From CAZUCD01 sp964618855 (GTDB lineage: Bacteria; Sumerlaeota; Sumerlaeia; SLMS01; JANRJK01), in NCBI GenBank assembly GCA_964618855.1, contig CAZUCD010000006.1, positions 1 through 47,832 on the forward strand: 47,832 bases of DNA. The letters run 5' to 3'. This document shows positions 16,397-24,406 of the stretch, piece by piece. The stretch's first letter is position 1. Each line of letters begins with the position of its first letter. The notes beneath the pieces are model-generated. The model had not been told where the DNA came from, did no database searches, and was given only the letters and a program-made list of their open reading frames with translations. The translations under genes were made by a program, and so were the position numbers.

Positions 16397-17812
16397 TCAG
16401 ACCGCCAGATCCTCAGCGCGCACGATTGGCTCCCGCTGTTCAGGCGTCCCCATGAGGGCGACTCCGAGCGTCAGAGGGCCGACGCGGCCCACATACATCA
16501 GGATGATCAATACCCATTTGCCGAGGTCACCAAGGCTGCCGGTCACACCCATGCTCAATCCCACGGTGCCAAGCGCCGAGGTGGCCTCGAACAGCGCCTG
16601 GTCGAACGCGAGACTCGGCTGGGCCAGAAGGAGCGCCCAGCTGCCGATGGTCAGGGTGACGAAGTAGAAACCCACATTGGCGACAGCGGTGCTGAGTCGG
16701 TGGCGCGGGATGATCCTTCCCCAAAACGAGACGTCTATGGAACCGGAACTGGCGCCCCGCATGTAGCCGAACATGGCGGACACGGTGGTTACCTTCAGGC
16801 CGCCCCCTGTGCCGGAGGGCGAGGCGCCGATCACCATGAGGATGATGAGAACAAGCAGCCCAGCCCTGGAGATGCCGCCGATGGGGACGGTGTTGAAGCC
16901 GACGGTTGTCGAGGCGGACAGCGCCTGGAAGCAGGCGGCGACCATGCGGTCCTCCGCGGGAAAGTGCGATAGCGAAGTCTCGCACACGAAGAGGATGAGC
17001 GAAGCACCGGCAATCAGCCAGAAGGTGAACCAGAGGATGATGCGCGTCGTGAGCGTGGTGCCCCGCGCGCCTCGGGCAGCAACGTTCCAAAGGTCGGCGC
17101 AAACTATGAAGCCTACCGCCCCCAGAATGCTGAGGATCGAGATGACAAGGTTCAGCCAGAAGTTCGAGGCAAAGGACTCGAAGCTCGCCCCGTAGAGCGA
17201 GAATCCCGCCGTGCAAAAGGCCGAGACGCTGTGGAAAACGGCACTCCACAGGGGACTCGGGTCCCCGGCGTCCAGCAGGATCGGATAAAGCGCCGCGGCG
17301 CCGAGGGACTCGATGACCAGGGTAAAGATGACGACCTGCCGGACGAAGCTGCGCAGGCCGAATCCCTCCGGGAGCGAGAAGACGACCTTCGCCACCTCCT
17401 CCCTCGCGCCCTCCAGGTGGTGCGTCCTCCCAATGATGATGAAGCTGCCGACGGTCATGTAGCCCACGCCGCCGAGTTGGATCAGTACCAGCACCACGAA
17501 CTCGCCAAACCATGTGTAGCTGTCCGACGTGCCGATGGTCGTGAGGCCGGTGGTGGAGACCGCGGAGGCCGCCGTGAACAGGTGGTCCAGCGCGCTGCCA
17601 GCGCGTGCGTGCGATGCGAAGGGCGCGCAGAGCAGCAGCCAACCGATCAGGATGTAGGACAGGTAGCCCAGGAGCACGAGTCGGGTTGGGCGGATTCGGG
17701 ACAGGCCTCTTCCAAACCTGCGGAAAAGGACGCGACTGCGCCCGACGAACGGCTCAATCGATGTGCGGCGGCGGTTGTGGAGTGCGCGCGGCGATTCTTC
17801 CTGGATGCTCAT
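16397..17812 (-). CDS. TrkH/KtrB-family potassium uptake protein
   Basis: A 471-residue channel-like K+ transporter subunit of the inner membrane. It has the four-fold repeat of this family, with pore-loop filters STTGLTTIG, CTAGFSLYG, STTVGFNTV and GTVGLSMGV, and the conserved GASPSGTGGGLKVTT segment. The length and short N-terminus fit KtrB better than long TrkH, but I cannot decide. No TrkA/KtrA cytoplasmic partner is in the window. The ATG at 17812 is preceded by GAGG with 6-base spacing. The gene is controlled by a c-di-AMP riboswitch in its leader, matching known control of K+ importers by that second messenger. Confidence 0.95.
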   Translation of the reverse strand: MSIQEESPRALHNRRRTSIEPFVGRSRVLFRRFGRGLSRIRPTRLVLLGYLSYILIGWLLLCAPFASHARAGSALDHLFTAASAVSTTGLTTIGTSDSYTWFGEFVVLVLIQLGGVGYMTVGSFIIIGRTHHLEGAREEVAKVVFSLPEGFGLRSFVRQVVIFTLVIESLGAAALYPILLDAGDPSPLWSAVFHSVSAFCTAGFSLYGASFESFASNFWLNLVISILSILGAVGFIVCADLWNVAARGARGTTLTTRIILWFTFWLIAGASLILFVCETSLSHFPAEDRMVAACFQALSASTTVGFNTVPIGGISRAGLLVLIILMVIGASPSGTGGGLKVTTVSAMFGYMRGASSGSIDVSFWGRIIPRHRLSTAVANVGFYFVTLTIGSWALLLAQPSLAFDQALFEATSALGTVGLSMGVTGSLGDLGKWVLIILMYVGRVGPLTLGVALMGTPEQREPIVRAEDLAV

Positions 17813-17813
17813 G

Positions 17814-17870
17814 GAGCACCTCGCAATGGTGGACGGACGGAGCCCGTGCCCCTTTTGGGAGGAGGTGCTC
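17814..17870 (-). promoter_or_regulatory. trkH leader hairpin masking the ribosome site
   Basis: GAGCACCTC (minus strand, 17870-17862) pairs perfectly with GAGGTGCTC (17822-17814). The latter contains the GAGG Shine-Dalgarno sequence of trkH and ends one base before the ATG. It follows the c-di-AMP aptamer directly, so it is probably the expression platform acting on translation. Confidence 0.75.
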
Positions 17871-17875
17871 TCGTT

Positions 17876-17990
17876 CGACGCCTACGAGGTTAGCTGACGG
17901 GCTCGGGCCGAATGAGTTGCCCTACGCGGATCGCGATACGCCCCAACTGCTCGGGTCCCCCGCTCCCGCCGTTGGCGGGATTCGGCGTTC
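17876..17990 (-). promoter_or_regulatory. c-di-AMP (ydaO/yuaA) riboswitch aptamer
   Basis: The minus strand from 17990 matches the conserved ydaO/yuaA elements in order: GCCGAATCCC (17986-17977), a GC hairpin, GGAGCGGGGGACCC (17966-17953), TTGGGG (17946-17941), TAGGGCAAC (17924-17916), and GAGCCCGTCAGCTAACCTC (17904-17886), then GTAGGCGTC. ACGCC (17988-17984) pairs with GGCGT (17882-17878) as the closing stem. This RNA class binds cyclic di-AMP and usually lowers expression of K+ import and cell-wall genes. A TrkH/KtrB gene immediately downstream is a classical target. Confidence 0.93.
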
Positions 17991-18000
17991 TTCAGCGAAA

Positions 18001-18030
18001 ATGAAGCGTCCATCGCATGGCTGGGGTCAA
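18001..18030 (-). promoter_or_regulatory. Possible trkH promoter
   Basis: On the minus strand TTGACC at 18030-18025 could be a -35 element, with weak CTTCAT at 18006-18001 as -10 (18-base spacer). The predicted transcription start would fall at about 17995, just before the riboswitch aptamer, which is the main argument. The -10 is poor. Confidence 0.3.
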
Positions 18031-18204
18031 TCCCAGGTGTGCCGGCCGACCTGTGGAACACTCCCTGCACTCGACTTAAGGATAGTTTGGAGGGAGCCCA
18101 AATCATCCGCACGTAGAGCCAGAGACGGGTTCGGTGGCCACTCGCACGCGCTCAGCGGTCTGGATCGCCTTCTGCCAGATATCGGTCGTGACCCGCACGG
18201 TGAT
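18031..18204. other. Non-coding spacer between the membrane-protein gene and trkH leader
   Basis: Together with the riboswitch leader this makes a gene-free stretch of about 390 bases. The only structure seen is a weak dyad, CTCCCT at 18061-18066 with AGGGAG at 18091-18096, and no U-tract. I see nothing else. Confidence 0.5.
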
Positions 18205-18822
18205 CTAGTCGTCGCCAGCGGGCGCGGGGGGATAGAGTTGGCGAGCCGAAATCGCCGCATTCGGGGACACGCCAAACTCTTCACCGAAGTAGGCGGCGAT
18301 GCACTCATCGTCGACGAAGAGCGGGCGGGCGTAGTAGTCCATGAACCAAGCCCGTCCGTGCACACCTGTGACAGAGACCAATTGGAACTCGTCACACACG
18401 CCTATCCAATACTGCCTAACACGCACTTCCCCGCCGGAAATGTTAACGCGGTAGGTGCTCGTGTGGCAGAGGAGTGAGTAGGAGCAAGAGACGGCGAGCA
18501 GAACCAACGCCGTGATGCCGAGACCGATCGGAGAGTCTGCATTTGGGAATCGACGCGCGATGAGTTGAGTGAGGAGTACCGCATAGGGCAGGAAGGAAGC
18601 GATCAGCCCACACTGAGTCAGCGCAAACACCAAGAGCCTCGCCGCATCCACACCGACTCGCGCTGGCTTCGCCCCACGATCTGCTCCCAACGTGATCGCA
18701 GCGAGGACATCGGCAACTATCGCCGCCACGCCCCAGGGTATGCAGAGCGGGATGGTGAGCCAGACCCAGAATGGAAGGCTCCTGGAGCTGGGCCGAGCGG
18801 AAGACTGTGCCTCAGCGGTCAT
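18205..18822 (-). CDS. Hypothetical membrane protein
   Basis: A 205-residue protein. ATG 18822 is preferred over the open frame to 18849 because GGTGAG lies just upstream. Three or so hydrophobic segments occupy the first 130 residues, followed by a soluble C-terminal domain with RVNISGGEVRVRQYW and FGVSPNAAISARQL. No family is recognised. Local GC and GC at third positions look lower than in neighbouring genes, which may reflect transfer or weak selection. Confidence 0.65.
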   Translation of the reverse strand: MTAEAQSSARPSSRSLPFWVWLTIPLCIPWGVAAIVADVLAAITLGADRGAKPARVGVDAARLLVFALTQCGLIASFLPYAVLLTQLIARRFPNADSPIGLGITALVLLAVSCSYSLLCHTSTYRVNISGGEVRVRQYWIGVCDEFQLVSVTGVHGRAWFMDYYARPLFVDDECIAAYFGEEFGVSPNAAISARQLYPPAPAGDD

Positions 18823-18874
18823 CTCACCACCACCGCTACTTGAACGCACGCCTCACGGCAAGGCGAAGCGCGAG

Positions 18875-20764
18875 CTACCTCGCGGCGCTCATCATCGCCA
18901 GCTTCTTCTCCGCCGCCTTGCGCTGTTCAAGGTCGAGGATGGACTTCCTTAGGCGGACGCGCTTGGGGGTCACCTCGACCAGTTCGTCGGGCGCGATCCA
19001 TTCGAGGGATTGGTCCAGCGTGAGCCGCCTCGGCGTGTCGAGTCCCGCATCGAGTTCCTTGTTCGAGGAGCGGTAGTTCGTGAGTGCCTTCTTCTTGGTG
19101 GGGTTGCAGGGCAGGTCCTCCGGGCGGGAGTGCTCGCCCACGATCATGCCCGCGTAAATCTTCTCCATCGGGGAAACGAAGAGCTGGCCGCGGATCTGGA
19201 GGTTCTCGAGGGAGTAGCTGGTGGATTCTCCGGACTCGGTGGCGATCATCGATCCGCGGTTGCGCGAGACGACCTCCCCCGCCCACGGGCCGTAGCCTGT
19301 GAACCTGGCGGACATGATGCCGAGTCCGCGCGTGTCGGTGAGGAACTCGTTTCGGTATCCGATGAGGCCGCGCGTGGGGATGCGGAACTCGAGGCGGAGG
19401 ATGCCCGTGCCGGTGTTTTCCATGTTCACGAGTTCGCCGCGCCTGCGCGCGAGCTTCTCGATCACGGCGCCCTGGTACTCCTCCGGGACGTCCACGCGGA
19501 GCTGCTCGTAGGGTTCGAGGGTGGCGCCGTCCTCCGTCTTGCGCGTGATGACCTCCGGTCGGGAGACGCAGAGTTCGATGCCCTCGCGGCGCATTTCCTC
19601 GATGAGGATCGCGAGGTGGAGCTCGCCGCGGCCGGAGACCTTGAGGCCTTCCGTGGTGGGGAGTTCCTCGACGCGCAGCGCCAGGTTGACGCGCAGTTCG
19701 CGGTGGAGGCGTTCGCGCAGTTGGCGCAGGGTGAAGGCCTTGCCGTCCTGCCCGGCGAAGGGACCCGAGTTCACGAGGAAGAACATCGAGACCGTCGGCT
19801 CCTCGATCTCGAGAGGGGGCAGCGCGGGGTTGGCGATTTCCGGGGAGGAGAAGGTGTCGCCGATCATGATGTCCTCCGGGCCCGAAATCCACACGATGTT
19901 GCCCGCGCTGACGACGTCCACCTCCTCGCGTTCGAGGCCCTTCGTCATCCATAAGTGGGCGGAACGCTCGTTGGTGGAGCCAACGACCTCCCAGTCCCCC
20001 TCCTGGCGTTCGAAGTTCTTCCAGCGCGTGGTGGTGCGGACGATGTGGTGGCCGCGATGGTGCCTGCCCTGGAGGACGCGGCCACAGCCGATGCGGCCCA
20101 CGTAGTCGCTCCACGCGAGCGTGGATATCTGCATGAGGAAGGGGGCGTCGGGGTCTCCTGAGGGGGCGGGCACGTGGTCGATGATTGTCTCGAAGAGTGG
20201 CTCCATCGTGTCGCGTCGCGAGTCCGCCTCGAGGTCCTTGACGAGCCATCCGTTGAGGCCCGAGCCGTAGAGCACCGGGAAGTCGGCCTGTTCGTCGGTC
20301 GCGCCGAGTTCAATGAAGAGGTCGAACGTCGCGGAGAGGGCGCGCTTGGGGTCGGCGTTCGGGCGGTCCACCTTGTTCACGACCACGATGGGGCGCAGTC
20401 CGATGCGCAGGGCGCGCATGAGCACGTAGCGCGTCTGCGGCATGGGGCCCTCGTTCGCGTCGACGAGCAGAAGCACGGAGTTCACCATGGAGAGCACACG
20501 CTCGACCTCTCCGGAGAAGTCGGCGTGGCCGGGGGTGTCCACGATGTTGATCTGGTAGTCCTTCCACTCCACGGAGCAGTGCTTGGCCCGGATGGTGATG
20601 CCGCGTTCCTTCTCGAGGACGTTCGAGTCCATCACGCGTTCCTCGACGCGGGCGCCCTCGCGGAAGACGTGGGCCCCCTTGAAGATCGAGTCGATCAGGG
20701 TCGTCTTGCCGTGGTCGATGTGGGCGATGATGGCGATGTTGCGAATGTGCGAGATGGGACGCAT
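18875..20764 (-). CDS. typA: Ribosome-associated GTPase TypA/BipA
   Basis: A 629-residue translational GTPase of normal length. The G domain has HIDHGKTTL (G1), ERGITI (G2), DTPGHADF (G3) and NKVDRP (G4). The rest follows EF-G domains II, III and V, and the TypA-specific C-terminus with RGLIGYRNEFLTDTRG, and the C-terminal PTKKKALTNYRSS block. TypA binds ribosomes and helps late subunit assembly and growth under stress. It appears to be transcribed alone; a TTGACGCGCCC box lies about 75 bases before its start. Confidence 0.97.
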   Translation of the reverse strand: MRPISHIRNIAIIAHIDHGKTTLIDSIFKGAHVFREGARVEERVMDSNVLEKERGITIRAKHCSVEWKDYQINIVDTPGHADFSGEVERVLSMVNSVLLLVDANEGPMPQTRYVLMRALRIGLRPIVVVNKVDRPNADPKRALSATFDLFIELGATDEQADFPVLYGSGLNGWLVKDLEADSRRDTMEPLFETIIDHVPAPSGDPDAPFLMQISTLAWSDYVGRIGCGRVLQGRHHRGHHIVRTTTRWKNFERQEGDWEVVGSTNERSAHLWMTKGLEREEVDVVSAGNIVWISGPEDIMIGDTFSSPEIANPALPPLEIEEPTVSMFFLVNSGPFAGQDGKAFTLRQLRERLHRELRVNLALRVEELPTTEGLKVSGRGELHLAILIEEMRREGIELCVSRPEVITRKTEDGATLEPYEQLRVDVPEEYQGAVIEKLARRRGELVNMENTGTGILRLEFRIPTRGLIGYRNEFLTDTRGLGIMSARFTGYGPWAGEVVSRNRGSMIATESGESTSYSLENLQIRGQLFVSPMEKIYAGMIVGEHSRPEDLPCNPTKKKALTNYRSSNKELDAGLDTPRRLTLDQSLEWIAPDELVEVTPKRVRLRKSILDLEQRKAAEKKLAMMSAAR

Positions 20765-20838
20765 GTAGTGGGGGCGGAGCCGTTTCGGGGGACTTGGCGC
20801 CGTCCGGCGCCGGGCGGGAAGAGTCCATGCCCCGCCGG

Positions 20839-20849
20839 GGGCGCGTCAA
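20839..20849 (-). promoter_or_regulatory. Candidate typA promoter box TTGACGCGCCC
   Basis: The same 11-mer as upstream of rplU, on the same strand relative to its gene, about 75 bases before the typA ATG and followed by a GC-rich dyad. It could hold a -35 element. The -10 is not evident. Confidence 0.3.
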
Positions 20850-20933
20850 AGAGTGAAACGGGGAAAACCGCTTACGGGTTGACGCGGTGGGGCCCTGCGT
20901 TGAGCGCTCGGGCATTCCTCCGGGGGGTTTCGA

Positions 20934-22169
20934 GTGCGTGCTTCCCTGATCCCAAGGTGCCTTGCGGTCGCCTTCGTGGCCGCCTGCGCGGCGGGTTGCG
21001 GCTCGCGCGTCGCGCAGCCGCGTCCGTCCGCTCAGTCGGAGACTCCTCCGCCGACACCCTCCACCCGACAGTTGTGCGGCTTACGCGTGATTGCCCGCGT
21101 GCCGGAGAACACCCCGGGAGATGTATTCATCACCGGAAACCTGCCGGAGCTTGGAAACTGGGACCCCGGAAAGGTGGCCCTCAGCGCGGGTGCGGAGGGA
21201 CGGCGCGAGTTCACGGCCGAGGTTCCCTGCGGCACGCGGGTCGAGTTCAAGCTCACCCAGGGCTCGTGGGATACCGAGATGCTGCAGTATGGCGGCAAGG
21301 TGCCCGGGAACTTCACCGTGGACGTCGAGGGCAACACGCTCGTGTTCGTCGAGGTGCCGTTCTTCCGCTCGGCGGCGAGCGCGTTCGAGGCGCTCGAGTC
21401 CTCCACCGGCCCGGGGCACTACACGATTTTCCGGGACATGGAGTCGGGGAGCCTGGAACGCAGGCGGCACGTCGTGGTGTGGACACCGCCGGAGTACGAG
21501 GACTCCACCCGGCGCTTCCCCGTCCTGTACATGCACGACGGCCAGAACCTCTTCGACGAGTCCATGGCGTTCGGGGGCGAGGAGTGGGGCGTGGACGAGA
21601 CCATCACCCGGTTGACGTCTGAGGGCCGCATCCGCCCTTGCATCGTCGTGGGGGTCTTCAACACGGCCGACCGCCGCAGCGAGTACTCGGCCGCGGGCAA
21701 GGGGGAGGACTACGCCAGGTTCCTCATCTCGGAACTCAAGCCGATGGTGGACTCGAAGTTTCGCACGCTCGACGGGCCCGAAAACACGGGTGTGATGGGG
21801 TCCTCGATGGGGGGACAAATCAGCCTGTACCTCGGGTGGAAGCACCCCGGGGTGTTCGGGCGTGCCGGGTGCCTGTCCACCTATCTCGAGGACGGGTACA
21901 AGGCCCTGGGGGTGCTGGAGAAGCTCCCTCCCCCGCCTGCGACCTCGCGCTTCTGGGTGGACCACGGATCCGCTGAACGCGGGGGCTCGTACGACTACGC
22001 CCCCGGGCAGGAGCGGCTGGCAGCCATGTTCCGCAAACTCGGCTTCAAGGATGGCCGCGAGTTCATCTGCCACGTCGAGCCCGACGCAGAGCACAACGAG
22101 GCGTTCTGGCGTGCGCGGCTGGAAAAGCCGCTGCTCTACCTTTTTCCCGCAGAGGAGCCCAAGCCATGA
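20934..22169 (+). CDS. Esterase lipoprotein with N-terminal starch-binding-like domain
   Basis: A 411-residue protein starting at GTG 20934. A lipoprotein signal ends in AAGC (Cys22). Residues of about 50-145 resemble a CBM20-type domain (VFITGNLPELGNWDP, ending in FVEVPF). The rest is an alpha/beta-hydrolase of the putative esterase (esterase D / enterochelin esterase) family, with VLYMHDGQNLF, nucleophile Ser291 in GSSMGG and a catalytic His387 in AEHNEAFW. It is probably anchored to the outer or inner membrane and cleaves an ester of unknown substrate; the carbohydrate-binding domain suggests an acylated glycan. It overlaps xseB by ATGA. Confidence 0.88.
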   Translation: MRASLIPRCLAVAFVAACAAGCGSRVAQPRPSAQSETPPPTPSTRQLCGLRVIARVPENTPGDVFITGNLPELGNWDPGKVALSAGAEGRREFTAEVPCGTRVEFKLTQGSWDTEMLQYGGKVPGNFTVDVEGNTLVFVEVPFFRSAASAFEALESSTGPGHYTIFRDMESGSLERRRHVVVWTPPEYEDSTRRFPVLYMHDGQNLFDESMAFGGEEWGVDETITRLTSEGRIRPCIVVGVFNTADRRSEYSAAGKGEDYARFLISELKPMVDSKFRTLDGPENTGVMGSSMGGQISLYLGWKHPGVFGRAGCLSTYLEDGYKALGVLEKLPPPPATSRFWVDHGSAERGGSYDYAPGQERLAAMFRKLGFKDGREFICHVEPDAEHNEAFWRARLEKPLLYLFPAEEPKP

Positions 22170-22402
22170 GCAAGCAGCAGGAACCGCCCCAGAAGCTGGA
22201 GGACGCGCTCGACCGCCTCGAGAAGATCGTCACCGAGCTGGAGTCGGGGAAGGCCGACCTCGAGACGTCGATCGCACTTTACCGCGAGGGCCGACAGCTC
22301 GGCGCATTCTGTCTGGAGCGGCTCGGCGCGCTGGAGCAGCAGGTCATGCTGATCAGGCAGTCCGAGTCCGGCGGTGTGCTCAAGGAGCCGCTGGAGACAT
22401 AG
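22166..22402 (+). CDS. xseB: Exodeoxyribonuclease VII small subunit
   Basis: A 78-residue helical protein with the family core LEDALDRLEKIVTELESG and IALYREGRQL. XseB binds several copies to XseA to form exonuclease VII, which trims single-stranded DNA. No xseA is in the window. Its ATG overlaps the stop of the esterase gene (ATGA), an unusual pairing that suggests shared transcription rather than shared function. The last 23 bases overlap the 3' end of the convergent ogt gene. Confidence 0.92.
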   Translation: MSKQQEPPQKLEDALDRLEKIVTELESGKADLETSIALYREGRQLGAFCLERLGALEQQVMLIRQSESGGVLKEPLET

Positions 22403-22892
22403 TGGGAAGCGGAATCGACCCTTCCGCCGCAAGGACGCCCTCCAACTCCAGCAACCATCTCTTGCGATCGAGTCCGCCCCCAAATCCGGTGAGCGATCCG
22501 TCGCTGCCGATGATCCTGTGGCAGGGCACGATGATCGGGATGGGATTGCGCCCATTGGCGAGCCCAACGGCGCGCACGGCGGCGGGGTTTCCGATCCGCC
22601 GGGCGATGTCGCCGTAGCTCGCGGTGCGGCCGTAGGGGACCGCGCGGAGTGCTCCCCAAACGCCGAGCTGGAATGGCGTGCCGCGCAAGTCGAGCGGCAG
22701 GTCGATCTCCCGGCGGTCGCCGCGGAAGTACTGTTCGAGCTGCTCCCGGGCGGCGCGCAGGACCGCGCACATATCCGCGCCAGGCGTTGCCGCGGACTCA
22801 TCCGCGTCGAACCTGATACTCGCGATGCAGCCGTTCCGTGAGGAGACGGCAAGTGGCCCGATGGGGGACTGAACAACGGTGGTTTCGCTCAT
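22380..22892 (-). CDS. ogt: Methylated-DNA--protein-cysteine methyltransferase
   Basis: A 170-residue O6-alkylguanine repair protein. It has GTPFQLGVWGALRAVPYGRTASYGDIA and the active-site motif PCHRII with acceptor Cys124, followed by GFGGGLDRKRWLLELE. The protein transfers the alkyl group to itself and is used once. ATG 22892 overlaps the stop of the upstream Ada-AlkA gene (ATGA), so the two are coupled; the frame is open to 22952 but that part lies within the upstream gene. Expression is probably driven by that gene's Ada-type sensor. Confidence 0.95.
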   Translation of the reverse strand: MSETTVVQSPIGPLAVSSRNGCIASIRFDADESAATPGADMCAVLRAAREQLEQYFRGDRREIDLPLDLRGTPFQLGVWGALRAVPYGRTASYGDIARRIGNPAAVRAVGLANGRNPIPIIVPCHRIIGSDGSLTGFGGGLDRKRWLLELEGVLAAEGSIPLPTMSPAAP

Positions 22893-24370
22893 GGGGATGG
22901 CTCCTGTGATTTCCAAAGGTGGATGACGGCGTAGGAACGCCATGGCCGCCATTGCTCCGAGATTTCAGCGGCGCGTCGCGCCGAGACGCCGCCCAGCGCG
23001 CGCCGCAGCACCAGGTCCCCAGCGGGGAACGCATCCGGCCAGCCGAGGCCGCGCATCGCGATGTAATGGGCCGTCCAAGGTCCGATCCCCGGCAGCCCGC
23101 AGAGGCTCTGGACGGCCTCCTCAGGGTCGGTGCAGGACTCGAGCGCAAGCGCGCCAGAAGCGATGGCGCGCGCCAATCCGATGATGGCGCGTGAGCGGGC
23201 GCGGACGATCCCCAGCGCCACCAGGTCGGACTCCGTGGCATCGGCGATTCGCTGCGGCGCCGGGAAGACGATGCTCAGCGCGGGATGCGGGGTTTCGATG
23301 TGGTCGCCAAATCTCGCCGCCACGCGTGCAGCCAGCGTGCTCGCGGCCCGCACGCTCACCTGCTGCCCCAGGATGGCGCGGACTGAGAGTTCAAACGGAT
23401 CGGTTGCGCCCGGAATCCTTAGCCCGGGGCGCGCGCGGGCCAACGTCCCAAGCGCAGACCCGACGGCCGTTGGGTTGGCGCCCAGGTCGCAGAGCCGCTT
23501 CGCGCGCGCCAGCACGGCGGGCAGGACGGGCGCCAATCCTGCGGACATCCGTATCTCGACGCGCGAAAGCGCCGCGTTGTCCCTTAGTTCAATCCAACCC
23601 GCGCGCCCGCCCACCGCGATCGTGCGGCGCAGGGCGCCGTCCATCGTGAACTCCTCGACGCCGGGGATGGCCCTCCCTCCAAGGAAGTCGCCCAGGGCCC
23701 GCCAGTCGAGCGGCGGCCTGTAGCACAGGCTGGCCACGACCGTATCCTCGGGTGCAGCGCGCGCGCTGCGCCTGATCTGCGTGGGCGTCATCCGGTAGCG
23801 CGTCCTGACCAGGTGGTTGAATCGGCGAAGGCTCTCGAACCCGGAGGCGTGGGCGACCTCGATGACTGCGAGCCGTGTTTCGGTAAGGAGACGCTTCGCC
23901 AGCAGCAGGCGGTGTGTTTGCAGCAGCGCGACCGGCGTGACGCCGTATGCCTGCCGGACGACGCGGCGCATGTGTCGGGGGGAAGCCCCGAGTTCCGACG
24001 CCAGGGCATCGAGGCCGCGCTCGTCGACGCCGCCCTCCTCGATGCGTTCGAGCACGCGGCGCGCGAGGCGCGGCACGGCCTCCGTGGAGGCGTTGCCGGG
24101 CGCGAGTTCGGGCCGGCAGCGAAGGCAGGGGCGATAGCCTGCGTCCTCAGCGCGAGCCGCCGTCGCGAAGAAGGCGCAGTTCTCCCTCCTTGGCGTGCGG
24201 GCGGGGCAGATCGGACGGCAGTAGATTCCCGTGGTCGAGACGCCCACGAAGAACATCCCGTCGAACCGGGCATCGCGGGCCTTCAGAGCTTCGTAGTTCT
24301 CGGCGTGACCGGGCAACATGGCCGCCATCGTGCACGGCGACCCACGCGGATGCTCGCCGTTTTCGGACAT
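22889..24370 (-). CDS. Ada-AlkA fusion: methyl-phosphotriester sensor plus 3-methyladenine glycosylase
   Basis: A 493-residue fusion of three parts. Residues of about 20-95 are the Ada zinc domain with Cys51, Cys55, Cys82 and Cys85 (YCRPICP and PCLRC), where Cys51 would accept methyl from phosphotriesters. Residues of about 100-200 form an AraC-type HTH domain. Residues of about 210-490 form an AlkA-type glycosylase with the HhH segment GLPGIGPWTAHYI and catalytic Asp452. The Ada C-terminal PCHR methyltransferase is missing here, and is supplied by the ogt gene coupled downstream. Together they form an adaptive alkylation response. An alternative ATG lies at 24328. An eight-A run at 24377-24384 precedes the start. 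Confidence 0.93.
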   Translation of the reverse strand: MSENGEHPRGSPCTMAAMLPGHAENYEALKARDARFDGMFFVGVSTTGIYCRPICPARTPRRENCAFFATAARAEDAGYRPCLRCRPELAPGNASTEAVPRLARRVLERIEEGGVDERGLDALASELGASPRHMRRVVRQAYGVTPVALLQTHRLLLAKRLLTETRLAVIEVAHASGFESLRRFNHLVRTRYRMTPTQIRRSARAAPEDTVVASLCYRPPLDWRALGDFLGGRAIPGVEEFTMDGALRRTIAVGGRAGWIELRDNAALSRVEIRMSAGLAPVLPAVLARAKRLCDLGANPTAVGSALGTLARARPGLRIPGATDPFELSVRAILGQQVSVRAASTLAARVAARFGDHIETPHPALSIVFPAPQRIADATESDLVALGIVRARSRAIIGLARAIASGALALESCTDPEEAVQSLCGLPGIGPWTAHYIAMRGLGWPDAFPAGDLVLRRALGGVSARRAAEISEQWRPWRSYAVIHLWKSQEPSP

Positions 24371-24406
24371 GAATGCAAAAAAAATGGGAAGGCGGATCCC
24401 GGTGCG

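Noticed and set aside
24377..24384. Run of eight A (T8 on the minus strand) before the Ada-AlkA gene, as a terminator
   Set aside because: Only a 4-base stem precedes it on the minus strand, too weak to call.
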